DNA of 64,000 nucleotides from Priestia aryabhattai (GTDB lineage: Bacteria > Bacillota > Bacilli > Bacillales > Bacillaceae_H), in contig NZ_JAMBOQ010000003.1 of assembly GCF_023715685.1 (NCBI RefSeq), forward strand, positions 558,001 through 622,000, given 5' to 3'. Numbering within the stretch: the stretch's first letter is position 1; the number at the start of each line of letters is the position of its first letter. This document shows positions 52,141-62,083 of the stretch, one piece after another. Under the pieces are notes generated by a model. It was not told the origin of the DNA and did no database searches. It saw nothing but the letters and a program-made list of their open reading frames with translations. The translations under genes were made by a program, and so were the position numbers.

Positions 52141-55100
52141 ATGAGTTTTGTAACTAAAAAAATCAAAAAAGTATTAGTAGCAAACCGAGGAGAAATTGCG
52201 ATTCGTGTATTTCGAGCATGTACTGAACTGAATATTCGGACTGTTGCAATTTATTCTAAGGAAGACGCAGGTTCTTATCACCGTTACAAAGCGGATGAAG
52301 CCTATTTAGTAGGAGCGGAGAAAAAACCGATTGATGCTTATTTAGATATAGAAGGCATCATCGACATTGCTAAGTCCCATGATGTAGATGCTATTCACCC
52401 TGGCTATGGATTTTTGTCAGAAAATATCCAATTTGCGAAACGTTGCGAAGAAGAAGGCATTATTTTTATTGGCCCAAAATCCAAGCATCTTGATATGTTT
52501 GGAGATAAAGTAAAAGCACGTCATCAGGCTATTCAAGCAGATATTCCCGTTATTCCTGGTACGGATGGTCCTATTGATTCGATTGACGAAGCAAAAGAAT
52601 TTGCTAATCAGCATGGATATCCTCTAATGATCAAAGCAGCTTTGGGCGGAGGCGGTCGAGGTATGCGTATCGTTCGCGATGCAGATAGCTTGAGCGAATC
52701 TTATGACCGTGCCAAATCAGAAGCAAAAGCAGCTTTTGGTAATGATGAAGTGTATGTCGAGAAACTAGTTGAAAACCCAAAACATATTGAAGTGCAAATT
52801 TTAGGTGATGAACAAGGAAATGTTGTACACCTTTATGAACGCGACTGTTCTGTGCAGCGTCGTCACCAAAAAGTAGTAGAAGTAGCTCCGAGTGTTTCTA
52901 TAGATGAAGACTTACGTCTCCGCATTTGTGAAGCAGCTGTGCAGCTGATGGAAAAAGTGCAGTACATAAATGCAGGTACAGTAGAATTTTTAGTATCAGG
53001 AAGCGATTTTTATTTCATTGAAGTAAATCCACGTGTTCAAGTAGAGCACACAATTACTGAAATGATTACAGGTATTGATATCGTTCAATCGCAAATTTTA
53101 ATTGCAGATGGCTACGCACTTCACAGCAAGGAAGTGTCCATTCCTGCACAAGATAAAATTCAAGTACATGGATATGCGATTCAATCTCGTGTAACGACAG
53201 AAGATCCGTTAAACAACTTCATGCCGGATACGGGTAAGATTATGGCTTATCGTTCGGGTGGCGGTTTTGGCGTACGCTTAGATACGGGAAACAGCTTCCA
53301 AGGTGCTGTGATTACGCCGTATTATGATTCACTGTTAGTAAAAGTAACAACATGGGCATTAACATTCGATCAAGCCGCATCAAAAATGGTACGGAACTTA
53401 AAAGAGTTTCGTATTCGTGGAATTAAAACAAATATTCCGTTTCTTGAAAATGTAGTGAAACATGATAAGTTCTTAACAGGTGCTTATGATACATCATTTA
53501 TTGATACAACGCCTGAACTTTTTGTCTTCCCTAAGCGAAAAGACCGCGGAACTAAAATGCTTACATACATTGGGAATGTTACGGTAAACGGGTTCCCTGG
53601 TGTATCGGAAAAGAAAAAGCCAATCTTTACAAAACCGCGCGTTCCTAGTGTGGATATAAGCAAACCAATTCAAAACGGAACAAAGCAGATTTTAGATGAA
53701 AAAGGCGCTGAAGGGCTAGTAAATTGGGTGAAAGAACGCAAGGAAGTGCTATTAACGGATACAACCTTCCGTGATGGCCATCAGTCTCTTTTAGCAACGC
53801 GTATTCGTACAAACGACTTAAAACAAGTAGCTAACCCAACTGCACGCTTGCTTCCAGATTTATTTTCTATGGAAATGTGGGGGGGAGCAACGTTTGATGT
53901 CGCTTATCGATTCTTAAAAGAAGATCCATGGGATCGCTTGCTTACTTTACGTCAACAAGCGCCAAACGTTCTTTTCCAAATGCTTCTTCGCGCGTCAAAT
54001 GCGGTTGGATATAAAAACTATCCTGATAATGTAATTAAGGAATTTGTTGAAAAATCAGCTTATGCAGGTATTGATGTTTTCCGTATCTTTGACAGCTTAA
54101 ACTGGGTGCAAGGAATGACTCTTGCAATTGACTCAGTTCGTCAAACAGGAAAGATTGCAGAAGCAGCGATGTGTTATACAGGTGATATTTTAGATCCGAC
54201 ACGCCGTAAGTATGATTTGGATTACTATAAGAATTTAGCAAAAGAGCTTGAGCAGTCTGGAGCACATATTCTAGGCATTAAAGATATGGCGGGTCTTTTA
54301 AAACCACAGGCAGCTTATGATTTAGTATCGGCTCTAAAAGAAACGGTTGATATTCCGATTCACCTTCATACGCATGATACAAGCGGAAACGGTGTATACA
54401 CGTATGCAAAAGCAATTGAAGCAGGTGTAGACATTGTAGACGTAGCCGTAAGTTCAATGGCAGGCTTAACGTCTCAGCCAAGTGCTAACTCTCTTTATTA
54501 CGCTTTAGAAGGAGCGGACCGCAGACCAAATTTAGATATTAAAAGTCTAGAAGAGCTTTCTTACTATTGGGAAGACGTGCGAAAATATTACCAAGACTTC
54601 GAAAGCGGCATGAACGCTCCCCATACGGAAGTGTACGTGCATGAAATGCCAGGCGGTCAATATAGCAACTTACAGCAACAAGCAAAAGCAGTTGGTTTAG
54701 GAAACCGCTGGGATGAAGTAAAAGATATGTATTCACGCGTGAATTTGTTATTTGGTGATATTGTAAAAGTTACGCCATCATCAAAAGTAGTTGGAGATAT
54801 GGCATTGTTTATGGTTCAAAACAACTTGACAGAAGAAACGCTGTTTGAGCGCGGTGAAACGCTTGATTTCCCGGATTCAGTTATTGAATTGTTTGAAGGG
54901 TATTTAGGACAGCCTCATGGGGGATTCCCTAAAGAGCTTCAGCGCATCATCCTAAAAGGCAGAAAACCTATTACAGTTCGTCCTGGAGAACTGTTAGAAG
55001 ATGTGGACTTCGATGCAGTGAAAGAAAAGCTATTTAAAGACTTAAATCGTCAAGTAACAAGTTTTGATGCCATTGCATATGCGCTGTATCCAAAAGTATT

Positions 55101-55590
55101 TATGGATTATCACAAAGCAGTTGAGCAATACGGGGACATTTCCGTTCTTGATACACCAACTTTCCTATACGGAATGCGTTTAGGAGAAGAGGTTGAAATT
55201 GAGATTGAAAAAGGAAAAACCTTAATTGTTCGCCTTGTATCCATTGGAGAACCTCAGGCAGACGGTACGCGAACAGTATACTTTGAATTGAACGGTCAGC
55301 CTCGTGAAGTAGTGATTAAAGACGAAAGTGTCAAAACAACCGTCACAGCAAAACAAAAAGCGGACCAAGGAAATCCGGCCCACATCGGCGCTTCCATGCC
55401 TGGAACCGTTATTCGAGTAGTAGTGGAAAAAGGCGATAAAGTCTCAAAAGGTGATCACTTAATGATCACAGAAGCAATGAAAATGGAAACAACCGTGCAA
55501 GCACCATTTGACGGCGTGATTAAACAAGTACACGTGTCCAATGGAGATGGCATCCAGCCGGGAGATTTATTAATTGAATTAGAAAGCTAA
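52141..55590 (+). CDS. pyc: Pyruvate carboxylase
   Basis: An 1149-residue multidomain enzyme. Residues ~1-460 are biotin carboxylase (ALGGGGRGMRIV ATP loop, FIEVNPRVQVEHT), ~530-830 the carboxyltransferase (LLTDTTFRDGHQSLLATR, LHTHDTSGNG), then the PC tetramerisation region, and the C-terminal biotin carrier domain with biotinylated Lys1114 in EAMKMETT. It makes oxaloacetate from pyruvate and bicarbonate. In B. subtilis and Listeria it is tied to c-di-AMP signalling (directly or through DarB). AGAGGAG precedes the ATG. Confidence 0.97.
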   Translation: MSFVTKKIKKVLVANRGEIAIRVFRACTELNIRTVAIYSKEDAGSYHRYKADEAYLVGAEKKPIDAYLDIEGIIDIAKSHDVDAIHPGYGFLSENIQFAKRCEEEGIIFIGPKSKHLDMFGDKVKARHQAIQADIPVIPGTDGPIDSIDEAKEFANQHGYPLMIKAALGGGGRGMRIVRDADSLSESYDRAKSEAKAAFGNDEVYVEKLVENPKHIEVQILGDEQGNVVHLYERDCSVQRRHQKVVEVAPSVSIDEDLRLRICEAAVQLMEKVQYINAGTVEFLVSGSDFYFIEVNPRVQVEHTITEMITGIDIVQSQILIADGYALHSKEVSIPAQDKIQVHGYAIQSRVTTEDPLNNFMPDTGKIMAYRSGGGFGVRLDTGNSFQGAVITPYYDSLLVKVTTWALTFDQAASKMVRNLKEFRIRGIKTNIPFLENVVKHDKFLTGAYDTSFIDTTPELFVFPKRKDRGTKMLTYIGNVTVNGFPGVSEKKKPIFTKPRVPSVDISKPIQNGTKQILDEKGAEGLVNWVKERKEVLLTDTTFRDGHQSLLATRIRTNDLKQVANPTARLLPDLFSMEMWGGATFDVAYRFLKEDPWDRLLTLRQQAPNVLFQMLLRASNAVGYKNYPDNVIKEFVEKSAYAGIDVFRIFDSLNWVQGMTLAIDSVRQTGKIAEAAMCYTGDILDPTRRKYDLDYYKNLAKELEQSGAHILGIKDMAGLLKPQAAYDLVSALKETVDIPIHLHTHDTSGNGVYTYAKAIEAGVDIVDVAVSSMAGLTSQPSANSLYYALEGADRRPNLDIKSLEELSYYWEDVRKYYQDFESGMNAPHTEVYVHEMPGGQYSNLQQQAKAVGLGNRWDEVKDMYSRVNLLFGDIVKVTPSSKVVGDMALFMVQNNLTEETLFERGETLDFPDSVIELFEGYLGQPHGGFPKELQRIILKGRKPITVRPGELLEDVDFDAVKEKLFKDLNRQVTSFDAIAYALYPKVFMDYHKAVEQYGDISVLDTPTFLYGMRLGEEVEIEIEKGKTLIVRLVSIGEPQADGTRTVYFELNGQPREVVIKDESVKTTVTAKQKADQGNPAHIGASMPGTVIRVVVEKGDKVSKGDHLMITEAMKMETTVQAPFDGVIKQVHVSNGDGIQPGDLLIELES

Positions 55591-55630
55591 TCAAAAAAGG
55601 TACGGGCTCTGAGCTCGTACCTTTTTTTGA
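55591..55630. terminator. Bidirectional terminator, pyc / ctaA
   Basis: TCAAAAAAGGTACG and its complement flank a short loop, beginning right after the pyc stop and ending at the ctaA stop. Confidence 0.85.
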
Positions 55631-56545
55631 TCAATTATGTGTATGACGCGTTGCAAGTAAGGTTAAATAGCTTAATACCCCGAATAGGAAAGAGATAATT
55701 AAAGAATGGGCAAGCGCAAGCTCTAGCTGCAAACGTGTGACAACAACAAGCATACCGGAAACCGCCTGAAAAATAACTAGAATGAGAGCAGCTAACCATC
55801 CGTAAAAAATATTTTTCTGATTACGATAATATTTAACTGCATGGATAAATGCAGCTAAAATCCATACAAACGTTAAAACAGCAGCGAATCGATGTCCCAT
55901 TTGAATCCACTGATTCAAATCAACAGGTAGCCAACCGTTTCCGTTTGAACAAAATGGAACGTCTGGACAAGCTAAACTAGCTTCTTTATGGCGAACAAGC
56001 GCGCCTGTGTAAACAACGGCATATGTGTACAAGATAGCTCCGTAAATATGTTTTTTCATTTTAAAGCCTAGCTGTATATTATTTGCGTCGAGCTTTCGAT
56101 CCACTTCAAAGATAATGAGTGTTAACAGCAGCACAGAAGCAAACGAAATAAGGGAAATACCAAAATGAAGAGCTAGCACTGCATCTGATTGCCCCCACAT
56201 AACGGCTGCTGCCCCAATTAATGCTTGCAGTACTAGGAAGAAAAAAGAGATAAACGCTAAAGGTTTAACTTCTTTTATATGCCCTAGTGAAATCCATGCC
56301 CATACGCATAAAGCGAGCACAAGAAAGCCTGACACGCCAGAAACTAAGCGGTGGCTTAATTCAACAACGGTTTCAAATGTTAAAGGATCAGGAATGAGCT
56401 GCCCGTTACACAGAGGCCAAGAATCTCCGCACCCGTCTGCTGAACCAGTTTTCGTAACAAGGGCACCGCCAAGTAGAATAAGTAACATGGCCATGCTCGT
56501 CACAACGGATAAAAATTTTAATCCAAGTCGCACAATAATCACCAT
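55631..56545 (-). CDS. ctaA: Heme A synthase CtaA
   Basis: A 304-residue membrane protein with eight predicted helices in two homologous halves. The two extracytoplasmic cysteine pairs are GCGDSWPLC and ACPDVPFC, and conserved heme-ligand histidines lie in [26 protein letters not shown] and LALAHSLI. It oxidises the heme O methyl group to a formyl, giving heme A for cytochrome aa3/caa3. The GTG four codons in (56533) is an alternative start. It is divergent from ctaB. Confidence 0.95.
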   Translation of the reverse strand: MVIIVRLGLKFLSVVTSMAMLLILLGGALVTKTGSADGCGDSWPLCNGQLIPDPLTFETVVELSHRLVSGVSGFLVLALCVWAWISLGHIKEVKPLAFISFFFLVLQALIGAAAVMWGQSDAVLALHFGISLISFASVLLLTLIIFEVDRKLDANNIQLGFKMKKHIYGAILYTYAVVYTGALVRHKEASLACPDVPFCSNGNGWLPVDLNQWIQMGHRFAAVLTFVWILAAFIHAVKYYRNQKNIFYGWLAALILVIFQAVSGMLVVVTRLQLELALAHSLIISFLFGVLSYLTLLATRHTHN

Positions 56546-57037
56546 CCTAAAAGCAAAGTAAGTAATATAACGAGCTAAACAATTTATCCTAATCTTTTTG
56601 TATATTAAACATAAATTTCATTTATTCTCCATAAACTTGATTGAATTTGTTATAATGGTAGAAAGTGTAAGGTTTGTTCATGAGTTTGACTCTGCAGATA
56701 TGTAAAAGGTACCGTACAGAAAACTATTTTACTTGCAGAAATATCTTTTAACAAGTGACAGGGACAAGCATTTAGCTCATGACAAAAAAAATCCATATTT
56801 TTTTCATGAATTCTTCACAAAGTAGCGGCAAAATATGGTTTAATAAACATGAGAAATAGATATTTCTCTACTATTTTATCGTTTACATGTGAAGCTTTTA
56901 AGTAGTTTTGGTGAGAGGAATATGACTTCTTTGTGAACAAAGAGGGGATTTTTGTAAAAATATGTTGAAAACGCCTTCATTTATAGACTCTTTATTTAAT
57001 AGATAAAAGTCTGTGGATGAGTAAAGGAGGAAGCGCC
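56546..57037. promoter_or_regulatory. ctaA / ctaB divergent control region with ResD-like motifs
   Basis: This ~490-base region holds TCTTTGTGAACAAAGA (56928-56943), a perfect 7+7 inverted repeat containing TTTGTGAA, and TTCACAAAG (56814-56822), the same motif inverted. TTTGTGAA resembles the ResD-binding core, and ctaA in B. subtilis depends on ResDE. A TATAAT lies at about 56655. No coding frame with a ribosome-binding site was found. Confidence 0.4.
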
Positions 57038-57976
57038 ATGGAAGATTCGAAAATGGTGGAAGATTCAACGCTTTCTGCATCGCCTAACACAGCTCATGTA
57101 AGCGAAAATAGTTCCATTTGGTCAGATTTTTTAGCTACAATTAAAATTGGAATAGTCAACTCAAATTTCATCACCACCTTTACTGGTTTTTGGCTAGCTC
57201 TTTTCTTCAACGAACAACACTTCTTAGAAAACCTGGATAAAGCATTTTTTACTTTAATAGGTTCTTCACTTATCATCGCCGGTTCATGCAGTTTGAATAA
57301 TTACATAGATCGTGACATTGACCCTCTAATGGAACGAACAAAGGGACGACCTACAGTGACAGGGAGTTTTGCACCTTTGACGGTCCTTGGGATTGGAATC
57401 GGTTTTACGTTAACCGGCTTGCTTATGCTACTAATTGTTTCTTCGGTAGCTGCTCTCATCGGATTAGCAGGAATACTTACATATGTAGTTCTTTACACCA
57501 TGTGGTCCAAAAGACTATACACAATTAATACCGTAATCGGAAGTATATCAGGCGCCGTCCCGCCTTTAATTGGATGGGCCGCTATTGATCCAAATTTACA
57601 CGTAGTGGCTTGGGTGTTGTTTTTAATCATGTTTATTTGGCAGCCGCCTCATTTTCTAGCTCTTGCTATGCGGAGATGTGAAGAATACCGAGCAGCCGGA
57701 ATTCCTATGTTGCCTGTTGTACACGGTTTTGAGCTTACAAAACGACAGATTCTCATTTGGGTTGCTTGTTTGTTGCCATTACCTCTATATTTATACGAAT
57801 TAGGCACTCCATTTCTAATTTTGGCGACTGTTTTAAACATAGGATGGCTATTTTTAGGATTTGCTCAATACAATAAACAAGAAGACACAAAGTGGGCTAG
57901 CATGATGTTTGTCTACTCACTAAACTATTTAACTATTTTATTTGTCTCAATGATTGTCGCAACGCTTTTTGCCTAG
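57038..57976 (+). CDS. ctaB: Protoheme IX farnesyltransferase (heme O synthase)
   Basis: A 312-residue UbiA-family membrane prenyltransferase with about eight to nine helices. The Asp-rich catalytic motif is [20 protein letters not shown], and a second conserved loop reads [26 protein letters not shown]. It attaches farnesyl to heme B to make heme O, the substrate of CtaA. ATG 57038 is 7 bases after AAAGGAGG; the in-frame ATG at 57017 is less well placed. It leads the ctaBCDEFG set. Confidence 0.95.
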   Translation: MEDSKMVEDSTLSASPNTAHVSENSSIWSDFLATIKIGIVNSNFITTFTGFWLALFFNEQHFLENLDKAFFTLIGSSLIIAGSCSLNNYIDRDIDPLMERTKGRPTVTGSFAPLTVLGIGIGFTLTGLLMLLIVSSVAALIGLAGILTYVVLYTMWSKRLYTINTVIGSISGAVPPLIGWAAIDPNLHVVAWVLFLIMFIWQPPHFLALAMRRCEEYRAAGIPMLPVVHGFELTKRQILIWVACLLPLPLYLYELGTPFLILATVLNIGWLFLGFAQYNKQEDTKWASMMFVYSLNYLTILFVSMIVATLFA

Positions 57977-58113
57977 ATAAAATCTTTCAATGAATGCGAC
58001 ACTGCACAAGGGGGATTTCTTCTACATGTAGAATTCATTATAGAAGGAATAAGTTTTATGCTCAAGAGGGCATAGATGAAATCACGTCAATGAAAGAGAG
58101 GTTGGGGAATGGT

Positions 58114-59169
58114 ATGAAAAAATGGCGATTGAACTTTCGTGTTTTGTCGTTATTTACGCTGTTTGCATTCGTGTTATCGGCCTGTGGAAAACCGTTTTTA
58201 TCAACACTTAAGCCTGCAGGTGAGGTAGCTGAAGAACAATATTCGCTTATGCTGCTTAGTACAGCCATCATGGTTTTAGTTATTATTGTTGTCACCATTA
58301 TCTTTATATTTGTTATTCTGCGCTTTCGTCGTCGTAAAGGCGAAGAAAATGTGATTCCAAAGCAAGTAGAGGGAAGCAGAAAGTTAGAAATTATATGGAC
58401 AGTGATTCCTATTTTGTTGCTGATTATTTTGACTGTTCCAACGGTCATCTCAACATTTAAGCTAGCGGATGTAAAAGGAATGAAGGACAAAGATGCTGTC
58501 GTAGTAAATGTGCGTGCTAACTTGTACTGGTGGGAATTCGAGTATCCTAATCAAAAAATTATTACATCGCAAGATCTAGTTGTTCCAACCGATAAAAAAG
58601 TCTACTTTAATATTAAAGCTTCTGACGTCAAGCACTCATTCTGGATTCCTTCAGTTGGAGGAAAGCTCGATGCTAACACAGAAAATGATAATAAATTCTG
58701 GCTAGTGTTTGATTCTAAAAAATCGAAGGAGGCCAACGGAGTTTTCTACGGAAAATGTGCCGAGCTTTGCGGTCCATCTCATTCTCTTATGGACTTTAAA
58801 GTACGGGCTGTATCAAGCGATGAGTTTGATACGTGGGCAAAAGATTTGAAAAAGGCAAAGCCTGATGTAGAAACAGCATCAGCCAAAGCTGGTCAAGAGG
58901 TCTTTAATGAAAGCTGTATCGGATGTCATGCTGTTGATGTCAAAGACAATCGCCCAGAACAAGCTCGTCAAGCACCAAACTTAGCCGGTTTTTCTGAACG
59001 TGAGCGTGTAGCCGGGGTGCTTCCTCACAACAAGGAAAATATCAAAAAATGGTTAAAAGACCCTGAAAAAGTTAAGCCGGGTAATAAGATGAGTGGTACA
59101 TATCCTGACTTAACAGATGAACAAGTGAATGAGCTAGCAGACTATTTAATGAGTTTAAAAGAAAAATAA
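58114..59169 (+). CDS. ctaC: Cytochrome c oxidase (caa3) subunit II
   Basis: A 351-residue lipoprotein subunit: lipobox VLSAC (Cys24), two membrane helices (~45-125), a cupredoxin domain with the CuA site (CAELCGPSH and the distal Met), and a C-terminal cytochrome c domain with CIGCH (Cys268, Cys271, His272) and a late Met ligand (NKMSG). This fusion defines a caa3-type oxidase that accepts electrons through its own heme c. I start at ATG 58114 because it begins a proper lipoprotein signal; the longer frame does not. Confidence 0.95.
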   Translation: MKKWRLNFRVLSLFTLFAFVLSACGKPFLSTLKPAGEVAEEQYSLMLLSTAIMVLVIIVVTIIFIFVILRFRRRKGEENVIPKQVEGSRKLEIIWTVIPILLLIILTVPTVISTFKLADVKGMKDKDAVVVNVRANLYWWEFEYPNQKIITSQDLVVPTDKKVYFNIKASDVKHSFWIPSVGGKLDANTENDNKFWLVFDSKKSKEANGVFYGKCAELCGPSHSLMDFKVRAVSSDEFDTWAKDLKKAKPDVETASAKAGQEVFNESCIGCHAVDVKDNRPEQARQAPNLAGFSERERVAGVLPHNKENIKKWLKDPEKVKPGNKMSGTYPDLTDEQVNELADYLMSLKEK

Positions 59170-59203
59170 ACGTCCAGTCGTTTTTAAAAGGGGAGGTTTA
59201 GCG

Positions 59204-61069
59204 ATGAGTACACTCAGTCAAAAGAAGGGTGTAGGTGGAACAATTTGGGACTTTATGACAACCGTTGACCATAAGAAAATCGCCATTCTTTATTTAATTG
59301 CCGGCGGTATCTTCTTTCTAGTCGGAGGAGTGGAAGCGCTATTTATACGTATTCAGCTGGCTATACCAAGCAATGACTTTGTTAGTGCAGGAACGTATAA
59401 TGAAATTTTAACAATGCATGGAACAACGATGATTTTCTTAGCTGCAATGCCGCTTCTTTTTGCTATGATGAATGCAGTTGTTCCGCTGCAAATTGGAGCT
59501 CGAGATGTAGCATTTCCATTTTTAAATTTGTTAGGTTTTTGGTTGTTTGCCTTTGGGGGACTCTTTTTAAATCTAAGCTGGTTTTTAGGAGGAGCACCTG
59601 ATGCAGGTTGGACATCATATGCTTCGCTGTCTATTGCATCACCTGGTCACGGAATTGATTTTTATGCGATAGGTTTGCAGATTTCCGGAGCCGGGACATT
59701 GATTTCAGGTATCAACTTTCTTGTGACAATCATTAACATGAGGGCGCCAGGTATGACCTATATGCGTATGCCGCTGTTTACGTGGACGACGTTTGTTGCA
59801 TCAGCTCTTATTTTGTTTGCGTTTCCAGCACTGACGGTTGGATTGTTTTTAATGATTTTTGACCGCTTGTTCGGTGGAAACTTTTTTGACGCCACAATGG
59901 GGGGAAACACCATTATCTGGGAACATCTTTTCTGGATATTCGGTCATCCGGAAGTATATATTTTAATTCTTCCAGCGTTTGGTGTTTTCTCTGAAATTTT
60001 ACCTACTTTTTCAAGAAAGAGATTATTCGGGTACTCGTCGATGGTTTTTGCTACCGTATTAATCGGATTTTTAGGGTTCATGGTGTGGGCTCACCACATG
60101 TTTACAACCGGACTTGGTCCGATTGCAAATGCCATTTTTGCTGTCGCTACGATGGCCATTGCCGTTCCAACTGGAATTAAAATTTTCAACTGGTTGTTTA
60201 CGCTTTGGGGAGGAAGTATTGAATTTACGTCTCCAATGCTGTATGCTGTGGCCTTTATTCCATCATTTGTTATCGGGGGAGTAACAGGAGTTATGGCAGC
60301 TGTAGCACCTGCAGATTATCAATTTCAAGATTCTTATTTTATCGTTGCCCACTTCCATTACGTTATCGTAGGCGGTGTCGTATACGCTATATTAGCAGGT
60401 GTCACATACTGGTGGCCCAAAATGTTTGGGAAGATGTTAGATGAAAAGTTAAGCAAAGCAACGTTCTGGCTCTTTTTGATTGGTTTCCACTTAACGTTCT
60501 TTATTCAGCATTTCTTAGGCCTAATGGGGATGCCTCGCCGCGTATGGACGTTCTTGCCTAATCAAGGTCTCGACCTCGGGAATGCAATCAGTTCATCAGG
60601 AGCTGCTTTCATGGCAGTTGCTACGCTCATTTTACTTGTTAATATTATAAAAACAACTGCCAAAGGACAAAAGGTAGGAGGAGATCCTTGGGGAGACGGA
60701 CGTACATTAGAATGGGCTATTTCATCTCCACCTCCAGAGTATAACTTTAAACAAACGCCGCTTGTACGCGGATTAGATGCATATTGGATTGAAAAAAGGG
60801 CAGGAAATAAAGAAATGACGCCAGCCGAACCTCTTGGTGATATTCATATGCCAAACTCGTCGTTTATTCCATTTATGATATCGCTTGGAATGTTTATTGC
60901 AGGGATTGGCTTTTTGTATCGAAATGATCATGCGTGGGGAGATATTGTAGGCATTATTGGAATGATCGTCATGTTTTTATCGATGTTCTTCCGTTCATGG
61001 ATTGACGATCACGGCTTTCATATTCATAAAGAAGACTTAGTTGATGATGACAAGGAGGCGAAGATGTAA
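59204..61069 (+). CDS. ctaD: Cytochrome c oxidase (caa3) subunit I
   Basis: A 621-residue heme-copper oxidase subunit with about fourteen helices. Metal ligands are visible: MHGTTM (low-spin heme), WEHLFWIFGHPEVYI (CuB His and cross-linked Tyr), AHHMFTTG (CuB His pair) and AHFHYVIVGG (heme a and a3 histidines). It reduces oxygen to water and pumps protons. GGGGAGGTTTAGCG precedes the ATG. Its stop overlaps the ctaE start by one base. Confidence 0.97.
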   Translation: MSTLSQKKGVGGTIWDFMTTVDHKKIAILYLIAGGIFFLVGGVEALFIRIQLAIPSNDFVSAGTYNEILTMHGTTMIFLAAMPLLFAMMNAVVPLQIGARDVAFPFLNLLGFWLFAFGGLFLNLSWFLGGAPDAGWTSYASLSIASPGHGIDFYAIGLQISGAGTLISGINFLVTIINMRAPGMTYMRMPLFTWTTFVASALILFAFPALTVGLFLMIFDRLFGGNFFDATMGGNTIIWEHLFWIFGHPEVYILILPAFGVFSEILPTFSRKRLFGYSSMVFATVLIGFLGFMVWAHHMFTTGLGPIANAIFAVATMAIAVPTGIKIFNWLFTLWGGSIEFTSPMLYAVAFIPSFVIGGVTGVMAAVAPADYQFQDSYFIVAHFHYVIVGGVVYAILAGVTYWWPKMFGKMLDEKLSKATFWLFLIGFHLTFFIQHFLGLMGMPRRVWTFLPNQGLDLGNAISSSGAAFMAVATLILLVNIIKTTAKGQKVGGDPWGDGRTLEWAISSPPPEYNFKQTPLVRGLDAYWIEKRAGNKEMTPAEPLGDIHMPNSSFIPFMISLGMFIAGIGFLYRNDHAWGDIVGIIGMIVMFLSMFFRSWIDDHGFHIHKEDLVDDDKEAKM

Positions 61070-61689
61070 TGGAGACTGAACAAAAGCTAACGGCTGAAAC
61101 TTTCCCTGCTTCGCCTGAAAAAGCAACGCTTGAAGGGAAAAATAAATTTACTGGCTTTTGGCTCTTTTTAGGCGGAGAGACGGTTTTGTTTGCTTCACTT
61201 TTTGCTACTTATTTAGCTTTACGTAATTCAACCATGTCAGGACCTAAGCCAGAAGAATTGTTTGATATTAAGCTTGTCTTTGCAGCCACCATGATTTTAT
61301 TAACAAGTTCACTAACAAGCGTATATGCTATGTATCATATGAAAAATTTTGAATTTAAAAAGATGCAGCTATGGTTAGGCGTTACGTGGCTTTTAGGTTT
61401 AGCTTTTTTAGGGTTAGAAATTTATGAGTTCAGGCATTATGTTCATGAAGGACATACGTTTACAAGCAGCGCATTCGGTTCTTCATTCTACGCGCTGGTT
61501 GGGACCCACGGAGCTCACGTAACGTTCGGATTGCTTTGGATTGGTTCTTTGATGATTCGAAATGCGAAGCGGGGGTTAAACTTATATAACGCCCCAAAAT
61601 ATTATGTAGCAAGTTTATACTGGCACTTTATCGATGTTGTTTGGGTCTTTATTTTCACGGTTGTATATTTAATGGGAATGGTGGGATAA
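61069..61689 (+). CDS. ctaE: Cytochrome c oxidase (caa3) subunit III
   Basis: A 206-residue membrane subunit with five helices, as usual for the short bacterial form. Conserved segments are GFWLFLGGETVLFASLFATYLALRN, EGHTFTSSAFGSSFYALVGTHGAHVTFG and WHFIDVVWVFIFTVVYL. It stabilises subunit I and proton uptake. The ribosome-binding site AAGGAGG lies inside the end of ctaD, so translation is coupled. ctaF follows after 4 bases. Confidence 0.96.
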   Translation: METEQKLTAETFPASPEKATLEGKNKFTGFWLFLGGETVLFASLFATYLALRNSTMSGPKPEELFDIKLVFAATMILLTSSLTSVYAMYHMKNFEFKKMQLWLGVTWLLGLAFLGLEIYEFRHYVHEGHTFTSSAFGSSFYALVGTHGAHVTFGLLWIGSLMIRNAKRGLNLYNAPKYYVASLYWHFIDVVWVFIFTVVYLMGMVG

Positions 61690-61693
61690 GCTG

Positions 61694-62026
61694 ATGACGA
61701 CAAATCAATCAAACTCAGATAACCCAAGGCTCAATTTAGAGTATCGTAAAAAAAGAAACGCAGAAGATATGAAGATGCAAGTTATCTCTTTTGCGATGAT
61801 GTTGTTTTTAACACTAATTGCTTTTTTTGCGGTTTATCAAGAGTTTAGCGGATGGTATATTATGCCGGTGATTGTGCTCTTGGCGGTTGTTCAAGTCATC
61901 TTTCAACTTTATTATTTCATGCATATGAACCACAAAGGACATACCATACCAGCATTTTTCTTGTATTCGGGCGTATTGGTAGCTCTTTTAACCATTTTAG
62001 CTTTTGTAACCATTATTTGGTGGTAA
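61694..62026 (+). CDS. ctaF: Cytochrome c oxidase (caa3) subunit IV
   Basis: A 110-residue small subunit with three membrane helices (ISFAMMLFLTLIAFFAVYQ, IMPVIVLLAVVQVIFQLYYF and AFFLYSGVLVALLTILAFVTI) and the conserved YYFMHMNHKGH loop. The charged N-terminus is cytosolic. It belongs to the CtaDEF catalytic complex. A 12 bp hairpin with a short T-run separates it from ctaG, which may lower read-through into the assembly factor. Confidence 0.93.
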   Translation: MTTNQSNSDNPRLNLEYRKKRNAEDMKMQVISFAMMLFLTLIAFFAVYQEFSGWYIMPVIVLLAVVQVIFQLYYFMHMNHKGHTIPAFFLYSGVLVALLTILAFVTIIWW

Positions 62027-62028
62027 AG

Positions 62029-62058
62029 AAAAGGGCTGGCATGCGCCAGTCCTTTTCA
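62029..62058 (+). terminator. Hairpin between ctaF and ctaG
   Basis: AAAAGGGCTGGC pairs with GCCAGTCCTTTT (one G-U) across an ATGC loop, overlapping the end of ctaF. Probably a partial terminator. Confidence 0.65.
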
Positions 62059-62083
62059 TCATCTGTAGAAGGAGGAATAGACG

